Source: an uncultured Acidimicrobiales bacterium
GTDB lineage: Bacteria > Actinomycetota > Acidimicrobiia > Acidimicrobiales > SZUA-35
Direction of reading: 5' to 3'
NCBI GenBank assembly: GCA_938028175.1
Contig: CALJAE010000191.1
Coordinates: 1-9,870, forward strand
Length of the DNA stretch: 9,870 bases
This document shows positions 1-5,288 of the stretch, piece by piece. Made by a program: the position numbers and the translations under genes. Below the pieces are notes generated by a model. That model did no database searches and was not told where the DNA came from. It worked only from the letters and a program-made list of their open reading frames with translations. Each line of letters starts with the position of its first letter. Positions within the stretch are counted from its first letter, which is position 1.

Positions 1-558
1 CCTGTCGTTGGCGATGACTCAGATGACATTGTCGGCGTCGTGTATGTTAAAGATCTGATTAAAGCCGAACTCGCTGGACAGATCGATCAATCTGTAAGAG
101 GTCTAGCGCGTAAAGCTAAGTTCGTTCCTGAAACTAAGTCAATTGCTCCGCTCCTAAAGGAGATGCAAAGAGATCAGTTTCATCTTGCCATCGCAGTCGA
201 TGAGTACGGGGGTGTGGCTGGACTCGTAACCTTAGAAGACTTAATCGAAGAAATAGTTGGCGAGATAGTCGACGAGTATGACACCGAGGAGCCAATGGTA
301 GAACGACAAGGTCCAGGAGTCTTTCGAACCGATGCTCGAATATCTATTGATGAGTTTAACGAGGTCTCAGGCTATCAACTTCCTGAAGGTGAGTGGGATA
401 CCGTTGGGGGATTAGTGTTTGATACGTTTGGGAGAGTTCCCAAAGTCGGTGAGTCGGCAGTAAATGGTGGCTACAGTCTCGGTATCGAACGAGTACAAGG
501 GCATCGCATCAGTAGGGTAGTGATTCGACAAGCATTACCTGAGGAAAATTATGAATAG
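1..558 (+). CDS. CorC/HlyC-family CBS-domain protein, C-terminal part (5' end cut by window)
   Basis: The frame is open from base 1, giving 185 residues with no start, so the N-terminus lies outside the window. The first ~20 residues (PVVGDDSDDIVGVVYVKDL) are the end of a first CBS repeat. The segment with AVDEYGGVAGLVTLEDLIEEIVGEI (about residues 65-90 of this fragment) is the classic second CBS repeat. The C-terminal ~75 residues, with the GEWDTVGGLVFDTFGRVP motif, are the CorC_HlyC transporter-associated domain. Full-length members usually carry an N-terminal DUF21/CNNM membrane domain and act in magnesium or cobalt efflux at the inner membrane. Only the cytoplasmic regulatory half is visible, so whether the membrane part exists cannot be seen. 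The stop overlaps the era start by 8 bp (ATGAATAG), so the two genes are co-transcribed, as in many actinobacteria. Confidence 0.93.
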   Translation, partial: PVVGDDSDDIVGVVYVKDLIKAELAGQIDQSVRGLARKAKFVPETKSIAPLLKEMQRDQFHLAIAVDEYGGVAGLVTLEDLIEEIVGEIVDEYDTEEPMVERQGPGVFRTDARISIDEFNEVSGYQLPEGEWDTVGGLVFDTFGRVPKVGESAVNGGYSLGIERVQGHRISRVVIRQALPEENYE

Positions 559-1423
559 TCCAGAATTAACAGCACCTCCAGGCTTTCGCTCTGGCTTTGT
601 ATCGCTAACGGGAAGACCCAATGTCGGCAAGTCGACATTGCTAAATCAAATTTTGGATGAGCATGTAAGTATCGTATCTAACAAAGCCCAGACGACGAGA
701 TCAGATATCAAGGGTGTCTTCACCGATGATAAGAATCAGATTGTGTTTGTTGATACACCAGGTATCTCTAAACCTGTCTCCGAGCTTGGTAAGAGCCTAA
801 ATAAGTCGGCACTTGGCGCCTCTGATGAGGTTGACCTTGTCTGCTTCGTAATAGATGGAAACTCCGGCTTTGGCCGAGGCGACCGCTACGTCGCCGCAAA
901 GCTCGACCCAGCCAACACAGTGTGTGTTCTGAACAAGATTGACGGAGTAAAGCCAGAAAAGATACTCGCCCAACTTACTGAGCTGTCAGAGCTTGACTTC
1001 TCAAGCTACTACCCGGTATCTGCCTGGACTGGCAAAGGTGTTCCTGACTTGTTGGAACATATAAAGTCACGAATGCCAGAAGGTCCCCTGTGGTTTCCGC
1101 GAGAGATGAAAACAGACAGAGGCGAGGGGTTTCGAGTAGCTGAGCTGGTGAGAGAGCAACTGTTGCGAGTAGCTGAGAAGGAGCTGCCACATTCGATTGC
1201 AACTCGTCTTGTTTCTTGGGAGTGGCCACGTATAAAGGTAGAAATCTTGGTTGAGCGGGAAAGTCAAAAACCAATTGTCATTGGCAAAAACGGAGCTGTC
1301 TTAAAGCAAGTTGGCATTAACGTTCGAAAGAAACTCGATAAAGGTGCTTACCTGGAGTTAGTGGTTAAGGTTCGCAAGAATTGGCAAGAGGACGCAGACG
1401 CCATTAGCGAGTTCGGATACTAA
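551..1423 (+). CDS. era: GTPase Era, 30S ribosomal subunit assembly factor
   Basis: This 290-aa protein has the length and architecture of Era: an N-terminal GTPase domain and a C-terminal KH RNA-binding domain. GTPase motifs are G1 GRPNVGKS (21-28), G2 around QTTR (47-50), G3 DTPG (68-71), G4 NKID (128-131) and G5 SA (157-158). The conserved PHSIA segment (213-217) leads into the KH domain, whose GxxG loop is GKNG (245-248). Era binds the 3' end of 16S rRNA and helps mature the small subunit. The ATG start is supported by a GAGGA Shine-Dalgarno at 541-545 with 5-nt spacing, and by the 8-bp overlap with corC, which suggests translational coupling. The expected downstream partner recO is absent. 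Instead the 3' end runs 20 bp into a convergent gene. Confidence 0.98.
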   Translation: MNSPELTAPPGFRSGFVSLTGRPNVGKSTLLNQILDEHVSIVSNKAQTTRSDIKGVFTDDKNQIVFVDTPGISKPVSELGKSLNKSALGASDEVDLVCFVIDGNSGFGRGDRYVAAKLDPANTVCVLNKIDGVKPEKILAQLTELSELDFSSYYPVSAWTGKGVPDLLEHIKSRMPEGPLWFPREMKTDRGEGFRVAELVREQLLRVAEKELPHSIATRLVSWEWPRIKVEILVERESQKPIVIGKNGAVLKQVGINVRKKLDKGAYLELVVKVRKNWQEDADAISEFGY

Positions 1424-2078
1424 AGGTCTTTGGTGGCGACACCGTAGCCGTTCCAACTTCCAGGCTGCTCAAGAGAGGGCCTGGGACTTTGCGTCGCTCT
1501 AAAGTATTCCCAATTCTGCTGCCTAAGCGTTCAAGCTGGCTTGATTTAAATGCTTCCCTTTCGAGTATCTTAAGCTCGCCCTGCAGCTCTCGGAAACGAG
1601 TTGCGACTGGCGCAAGGTTGTCTGTCAAGATTGTTCTGGACCCGCTGCTAAGTTGCTCTACTGGTAGTCCAATTTTTTTCCTTATTGCTATTTCTACGGG
1701 GTTGAGATTCAGGCTGACCCGTTTAGCAAACATGACTTCCGTGAGGTCCGTTGTGAGATAGCCGAAGTTTTCACTGACAGCTATGACGACTCGATGAACA
1801 CAGCCAGCCTCGATCACTAGATTATGAAGCCACAGTAGCTGGTCTTCCTCAATGGACTCTAGATCTCCGCTTAAAGTGAAAGTGTCGATCACTTTATTGA
1901 AGATTGAGGTTTTTGCTGCAGCGGCAATAAGTGTTCTAAGTCTGTCTCCATCATCAGCTGGATCAAACGAGACTTGTAATGCCTGTAGTTCTGCTCTGAC
2001 CCAAGCGGTCTGGGCTTGGCTGGAAGGGAAGGTCGGGAATAGGTTCAGACTTTTGTCGGGGGCGGGCAGATTGTTCAT
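1404..2078 (-). CDS. Unrecognised 224-aa protein (gene C)
   Basis: I do not recognise a family. The 224-aa product has no signal peptide or membrane segment and looks soluble and mostly helical. Residues 158-195 (after the SGSRTILTDN stretch) are rich in E, R, K and L with helix or coiled-coil character. The C-terminus (197-224) is Pro/Ser/Thr-rich and probably disordered. The segment LVIEAGCVHRVVIAVSENFG (87-106) weakly resembles the core of genes A and B on the same strand. The ATG at 2078 lies 2 nt after the stop of the upstream 63-aa ORF, so the two form a coupled pair; a GGTAG element lies just before the start. Its 3' end overlaps era by 20 bp in convergent orientation. The long uninterrupted frame and tight spacing argue that it is real. 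Confidence 0.75.
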   Translation of the reverse strand: MNNLPAPDKSLNLFPTFPSSQAQTAWVRAELQALQVSFDPADDGDRLRTLIAAAAKTSIFNKVIDTFTLSGDLESIEEDQLLWLHNLVIEAGCVHRVVIAVSENFGYLTTDLTEVMFAKRVSLNLNPVEIAIRKKIGLPVEQLSSGSRTILTDNLAPVATRFRELQGELKILEREAFKSSQLERLGSRIGNTLERRKVPGPLLSSLEVGTATVSPPKTFSIRTR

Positions 2079-2080
2079 CT

Positions 2081-2272
2081 CTACCAGCTAGAGGCCTCTG
2101 TGTCGTATGTGAGTTCGTCGGCAATCGATTCACTAATAAAGGTTCCAAGTACTTCTATGCATTCGTTTGTCTTCACCAAACGACCTGATTCGTCTCGGTA
2201 ACTTGTTAGCTCTTCAGCTAGTTCTTCACGAGTGTCTTCTGGGGAAAGACCCTCTGCCTCAAATTCCGCCAT
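2081..2272 (-). CDS. Small acidic hypothetical protein (63 aa)
   Basis: The 63-residue product is strikingly acidic: 14 Glu and 4 Asp against 3 Arg and 1 Lys. It has one Cys, no membrane segment and a probable N-terminal amphipathic helix around SPEDTREELAEEL. No known family is recognised. The ATG at 2272 is preceded by a TACAAT -10 hexamer with a 7-nt gap and has no Shine-Dalgarno, which suggests a leaderless transcript starting at the ATG. Its stop is 2 nt upstream of the ATG of gene C, so it is the first gene of a two-gene unit and probably acts with C. Charge and size would suit a small binding partner or inhibitor, but that is only inference. Confidence 0.62.
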   Translation of the reverse strand: MAEFEAEGLSPEDTREELAEELTSYRDESGRLVKTNECIEVLGTFISESIADELTYDTEASSW

Positions 2273-2279
2273 AGCAACG

Positions 2280-2285
2280 ATTGTA
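2280..2285 (-). promoter_or_regulatory. -10 box (TACAAT) of the 63-aa ORF / gene C unit
   Basis: TACAAT on the minus strand matches TATAAT in five of six positions. It ends 7 nt before the ATG at 2272, placing the predicted transcription start at the start codon. No convincing -35 hexamer is seen at 16-18 bp upstream; that stretch is C-rich on the coding strand. Confidence 0.5.
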
Positions 2286-2293
2286 CTAGATCA

Positions 2294-2316
2294 GGTGGGG
2301 GTTTGGGTAGGGCAGG
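2294..2316 (+). other. G-rich tract, possible G-quadruplex
   Basis: The plus strand carries G-runs of 2, 5, 3, 3 and 2 separated by 1-3 nt. This satisfies a two-quartet G-quadruplex pattern and nearly a three-quartet one. It sits immediately upstream of the TACAAT box of the 63-aa ORF, on the template strand for that gene. Confidence 0.35.
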
Positions 2317-2319
2317 AAG

Positions 2320-2348
2320 CCTCAAAATTTGCCAATTTTAAGGTTTTT
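2320..2348 (+). terminator. Possible plus-strand hairpin with T-run
   Basis: CCT-c-AAAATT, loop TGCC, AATTTT-a-AGG forms a 9-bp stem with one C.A mismatch, followed on the plus strand by TTTTT (2344-2348). It lies in the 104-bp gap between genes A and the 63-aa ORF, which are both on the minus strand. It would therefore stop antisense transcription entering gene A, or act as an A-flanked hairpin at the end of the A transcript. The stem is AT-rich and weak. Confidence 0.3.
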
Positions 2349-2376
2349 CTAGTCTATTTAGCGTAGTTAAAGGCTG

Positions 2377-3111
2377 TTAGGTGAGCTTTGGCATAGTAGG
2401 GCGGTAGCGGCCAGACATGATTAACTCAGACAATTCGAGTCCGACCTTCTGTCTAAAAATGGGTAGTTTTTCGCCAATTTTTATGTGAGGGCGTACGACT
2501 CCTAGAGTTCGAAATGGCTCCGAGCCAAAACTAACGAGACGGGTTATTTCTAGATGTCGAGTAACAATGTTTTCGCCGGATATCTCTCTGCCAGCGAAAG
2601 TGGTGAGAGCACGGCCCGGAGGCTCGAGGCCATTTATATGAGCTAACTCATGGACAGATACGATTAGGTTGGCTTCATAGAGGAGTGCAAATACTTGTGT
2701 TTGAAGTCCAGTTGATCGAAAGGCACAATAGCTTGCAAATCTACGCAAGGCCTCAAAGTCGCGGTGTAGACCTTCGAACTGCCAGTCGTCTGAAAATATG
2801 AAAGTATCGAGATCCTTGAGCGAGAGCCCCTGCTCATAGAAGGCGGCAGCATGGATATCTAGCTCGGCTCCAGTTAAAGACTTTTGTGGATAGCTCTCGT
2901 TGATTGTCTTGAGCTCAACTTTCGCCTCACCGAGTGCTTTGAGGAGTTTGAGTCTTACGACAGGGTTGGTGCCTGCTTGTCGGAAGGCAGAGGTTAGCTG
3001 GCTTGTATCGCCGCTTCGTACGAAGGCATCAAGCAGTAACTCTACTTGCCTCTCGGCCCGATCTGGAGTTGCACCGAGTTCTTCGAGACCACCTAAGTCA
3101 TCTGCCGCCAT
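2377..3111 (-). CDS. Unrecognised 244-aa protein with HELAH motif, paralogue of gene B (gene A)
   Basis: The family is not recognised. The 244-aa product lacks a signal peptide or membrane segments and appears helical in its first two thirds. It carries an HExxH sequence (HELAH, 154-158), the signature of zinc metallopeptidases. However, the paralogue at 5285-6103 has HQLAH there, so catalysis is doubtful. Landmarks shared with that paralogue are DWQFE (109-113; SWVFE in B), LLYEA (143-147; VLYDA in B), VHELAHxxG, and a C-terminal LIxSxxxRPxxPxL (230-243). The distance from the first His to that last motif is 76 residues in both. The ATG at 3111 lies 6 nt after a perfect TATAAT and no Shine-Dalgarno is seen, so it is probably leaderless. 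It is divergent from the ThuA operon, with 120 bp between them. Confidence 0.78.
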   Translation of the reverse strand: MAADDLGGLEELGATPDRAERQVELLLDAFVRSGDTSQLTSAFRQAGTNPVVRLKLLKALGEAKVELKTINESYPQKSLTGAELDIHAAAFYEQGLSLKDLDTFIFSDDWQFEGLHRDFEALRRFASYCAFRSTGLQTQVFALLYEANLIVSVHELAHINGLEPPGRALTTFAGREISGENIVTRHLEITRLVSFGSEPFRTLGVVRPHIKIGEKLPIFRQKVGLELSELIMSGRYRPTMPKLT

Positions 3112-3117
3112 CCACTA

Positions 3118-3123
3118 ATTATA
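3118..3123 (-). promoter_or_regulatory. -10 box (TATAAT) of gene A, leaderless start
   Basis: A perfect TATAAT on the minus strand ends 6 nt before the ATG at 3111. That spacing puts the transcription start at or next to the start codon, as in leaderless actinobacterial mRNAs. No good -35 hexamer is visible 16-18 bp upstream. Confidence 0.6.
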
Positions 3124-3152
3124 TCGGCAATTCAGATTCTGAGTTTTTGAGC

Positions 3153-3167
3153 AATCACAGGGTGATT
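3153..3167. promoter_or_regulatory. Perfect 6+3+6 dyad, candidate operator
   Basis: AATCAC-AGG-GTGATT is a perfect inverted repeat with a 3-nt centre. It lies between the gene A -10 box and the candidate -35 of the ThuA operon, where a repressor or activator could affect both directions. It is followed by a short T-run on the plus strand, so a weak hairpin role is an alternative. No regulator gene is seen in the window. Confidence 0.45.
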
Positions 3168-3168
3168 T

Positions 3169-3198
3169 TTGCTTAGATACAGGCTCAATTGGTTTAAT
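3169..3198 (+). promoter_or_regulatory. Candidate promoter of the ThuA operon
   Basis: TTGCTT (3169-3174) and TTTAAT (3193-3198) are separated by 18 bp. The -10 matches consensus in five of six positions, the -35 in three. A start near 3205 would leave a short leader containing the Shine-Dalgarno at 3219-3224. Confidence 0.4.
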
Positions 3199-3218
3199 GG
3201 AAACGTTGTGCTGCCGAT

Positions 3219-3224
3219 AGGAGA
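3219..3224 (+). promoter_or_regulatory. Strong Shine-Dalgarno that fixes the first ThuA start
   Basis: AGGAGA lies 7 nt before the ATG at 3232. It decides against the in-frame upstream ATG at 3169, which would add 21 residues in front of the membrane anchor and lies within the promoter. Confidence 0.75.
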
Positions 3225-3231
3225 ACTTCTT

Positions 3232-4242
3232 ATGACTAGCAGATCTCTAACGATATTCTTTGTGACGTTACTGGTAATTTTGTCAGTAGCTGGCGGAGCG
3301 TTCTTTATTTTGCAGAACAACAATTCTTCAGATCCAGTCGCAGTCGCTCAAACTGAAGTGACGTCTCAGTCAGGAACTACATCGACTGCTGGGTCGGCTA
3401 GTTTGCCTGGTACTACTGTTGCGGGAACTCTGCCTACGACAGCTAACACAACTAACACAGTTGTTGCAGAGTCGAGCACCGAGACAACCGATCCTCCTAG
3501 CCAGGCCTCAATCAAAAGAGTCCTTTACTTAGATGAATGGGCTAACCGTGAAGGAACTGATTTTCATCTAGAAGCCAGAGAAGCAGGCTTTCAGGTAGTT
3601 CAGTCTCTTGCTGGCGATCTCAATTTTGAAGTCACTCGAATGCAGAACGCAGATCAGTTATTGAGCTTAGACTTCTCTGGAAATGAACCACTCTTTGATG
3701 TGGTCGTTATGTGGAATAGTGATGGCGAGGTCTTTGACACCGACGCAAAGAAACAGGCCTTTCAGCAACTGATAGGTCAAGGCACAAACTACGTCGGCGT
3801 GCATGCTGCCTCAGCAACACACTGGGAAGACGGAACCAAGTGGGGTTTCTACAACGAGTTGGTTGGGGGAATCTTCGATTCGCATCCGCCTCAAGGGACG
3901 CCGCAACACCGCCAGGAAGCCACAGTGATCGTTGAAAACAATAATCATCCCTCAACAGCTCATCTTTCAGGCACCTTTCAATGGTCGGATGAATGGTATA
4001 ACTTTGAGGCCGAGCCTCAGAATGCACAAGTTTTGTTGTCAGTGGATGAGAATTCATACCTGTCGCAGGACTTTTCGCAAAATCCAGTTTCGTCTCCCGG
4101 TAACAAACACTCGGTTGCATGGACTAAGAACGTTCATGGCGTTAGATCCTTCTATACGATGCTTGGACATTTCGGGCAAGACTATTCAGATCCTCGATAT
4201 ATAGACCATATCGAAGGAGCGCTGGCTTGGGCACTTGAGTAA
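3232..4242 (+). CDS. Membrane-anchored ThuA-domain protein 1
   Basis: With the start at 3232 the protein has 336 residues. It has an N-terminal hydrophobic segment (about 6-28) after one Arg, without a lipobox Cys, so it is an uncleaved anchor or signal peptide. A Ser/Thr-rich linker (about 30-92) leads to one extracytoplasmic domain (about 95-336). That domain shows ThuA-like landmarks: NYVGVHAA (186-193), SHP (217-219), HPSTAHL (239-245), DEWYNF (253-258), HSVAW (293-297), FYTMLGH (307-313) and a final ALAWAL. ThuA proteins have a glutamine-amidotransferase-like fold without its catalytic Cys. Rhizobial ThuA works in assimilation of trehalose and related sugars via 3-keto derivatives, so a role with extracellular carbohydrate is likely but not shown. 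Its stop overlaps the next ATG (TAATG), so the pair is coupled. Confidence 0.85.
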   Translation: MTSRSLTIFFVTLLVILSVAGGAFFILQNNNSSDPVAVAQTEVTSQSGTTSTAGSASLPGTTVAGTLPTTANTTNTVVAESSTETTDPPSQASIKRVLYLDEWANREGTDFHLEAREAGFQVVQSLAGDLNFEVTRMQNADQLLSLDFSGNEPLFDVVVMWNSDGEVFDTDAKKQAFQQLIGQGTNYVGVHAASATHWEDGTKWGFYNELVGGIFDSHPPQGTPQHRQEATVIVENNNHPSTAHLSGTFQWSDEWYNFEAEPQNAQVLLSVDENSYLSQDFSQNPVSSPGNKHSVAWTKNVHGVRSFYTMLGHFGQDYSDPRYIDHIEGALAWALE

Positions 4243-5288
4243 TGACTCCGTCAACCCAACGTAGCGTCACCATTATCACCGGCGTAGCACTAATCGTTGC
4301 TGTCACTGCACTCATCGCAGTTCTACTTTCTGGAGGCGCACAGTCGTCGGTCAGCATCGCAGAGCCTGCTCCGTCGGCACAGGTAACCCAAAGTGGTTCA
4401 TTCAGCACTTTACAAGTCCAAACTCAACCATCTAGTGCGGTTGTGGCAGAGTCGGCGGCGCAGACCGTGCGAGAGACTGACACAACAGTTGCCCCAACTG
4501 TTGCAGACACAAGCATCAGCTCGGGGTCAACTCGTCCAAAGACCTTGCTCGTTTTTAACAAAATTACAGATGGGCGAGATTGGCATGCGGCTGCGAGAGA
4601 TCCAGCGAATGCTTTGTTTGATCAGTACGCACAAGAATTTGGATTCGAAGTTACCTATACAAACGATGCTTCTATTTTTCTCAGCTCCGATTCAAGCGAT
4701 TTCGATGCAGTTGTTTTTCACAATACAAAGAACAACGTTTTTGAGTCTGACGAGCTAAAGGCAGGATTCGAGGCCTTCATAGCCAGTGGCGTTAATTACC
4801 TTGGAATACATGAGGCTGCCGGAACGCATAATGATGGCACTACCGAGACCACTGAGAGCGAGCCAAACCTAAATAACTTTTGGCCTTATCTTGAGGATCT
4901 AAATGGCTCGTTGATGGATGATCATCCAACTGCTTCCACTGCAGGTAGTGAGCGTCAGAACGCAACAGTGAACGTGTTGGACAACTCCCACCCTGCCACT
5001 GCTCACTTTGGATCAAACTTTGAGCATTCAACCGAGTGGTATAACTTCAATCGTATTCCACCAAATGCAACGGTTCTGCTGGCAGTAGATGAGAGCACCT
5101 ATAACCCGAATGGGTGGTTAAATGAGGGTGGCATGGGTCAGTTACATCCAATAGCTTGGCATCAGGACTTTGGTGGCCAACGGGCTTTCTATACAGCATT
5201 TGGACACTACGCAGATGAATATTCGAACGATGGCGTGCGAACCCATATTGGCGAGGCTGTCTTGTGGGTGCTGGAGATTGACAGCTAA
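4242..5288 (+). CDS. Membrane-anchored ThuA-domain protein 2
   Basis: This 348-aa protein is a tandem paralogue of the preceding gene with the same plan: a transmembrane segment (about 9-30), an Ala/Ser/Thr-rich linker (about 31-98) and a ThuA-like domain to the end. Matching motifs are NYLGIHEA (185-192), DDHP (226-229), HPATAHF (250-256), TEWYNF (264-269), LHPIAW (301-306), FYTAFGH (316-322) and AVLWVLE. The copies have diverged strongly outside these motifs. This one has an acidic, Asn/Thr-rich insertion around 196-211 and Glu where copy 1 has Ala in the GxHxA segment. The ATG shares one base with the upstream stop (TAATG), so translation is coupled; no separate Shine-Dalgarno is evident. 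No lipobox Cys is present. The stop overlaps the convergent gene B by 4 bp. The substrate is unknown. Confidence 0.85.
   Translation: MTPSTQRSVTIITGVALIVAVTALIAVLLSGGAQSSVSIAEPAPSAQVTQSGSFSTLQVQTQPSSAVVAESAAQTVRETDTTVAPTVADTSISSGSTRPKTLLVFNKITDGRDWHAAARDPANALFDQYAQEFGFEVTYTNDASIFLSSDSSDFDAVVFHNTKNNVFESDELKAGFEAFIASGVNYLGIHEAAGTHNDGTTETTESEPNLNNFWPYLEDLNGSLMDDHPTASTAGSERQNATVNVLDNSHPATAHFGSNFEHSTEWYNFNRIPPNATVLLAVDESTYNPNGWLNEGGMGQLHPIAWHQDFGGQRAFYTAFGHYADEYSNDGVRTHIGEAVLWVLEIDS

Larger units (their letters stand above)
3122..3219. repeat. 8-bp inverted repeat pair spanning the divergent promoter region
   Basis: TATCGGCA at 3122-3129 and its exact reverse complement TGCCGATA at 3212-3219 lie about 82 bp apart. 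The first copy overlaps the gene A -10 box and the second abuts the Shine-Dalgarno of the first ThuA gene. This could be a pair of half-operators or a chance match. Confidence 0.4.

Noticed and set aside
975..1274. 99-aa and 66-aa minus-strand open frames inside era
   Set aside because: They lie antisense to the KH and late GTPase region of a certain gene, have no ribosome-binding site and show low-complexity protein content typical of a shadow frame.
1432..1443. GGTG-GCGA-CACC mini-hairpin after the era stop
   Set aside because: A stem of only 4 bp with no T-run, inside the coding region of gene C; not enough for a terminator.
1673..1679. Run of seven T (A7 on the coding strand of gene C) as a programmed frameshift site
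   Set aside because: The frame 0 codons are AGG AAA AAA ATT, which do not form the X XXY YYZ heptamer, and the gene C frame continues normally on both sides.
3169..3231. Upstream ATG extension of the first ThuA gene
   Set aside because: The AGGAGA at 3219-3224 with 7-nt spacing and the anchor beginning right after Met at 3232 favour the downstream start; the extra 21 residues would be read through the promoter.
3707..4120. 137-aa minus-strand open frame opposite ThuA gene 1
   Set aside because: The product is rich in Arg, Pro, His and Cys without domain character, and the opposite strand encodes conserved ThuA motifs across the whole span.
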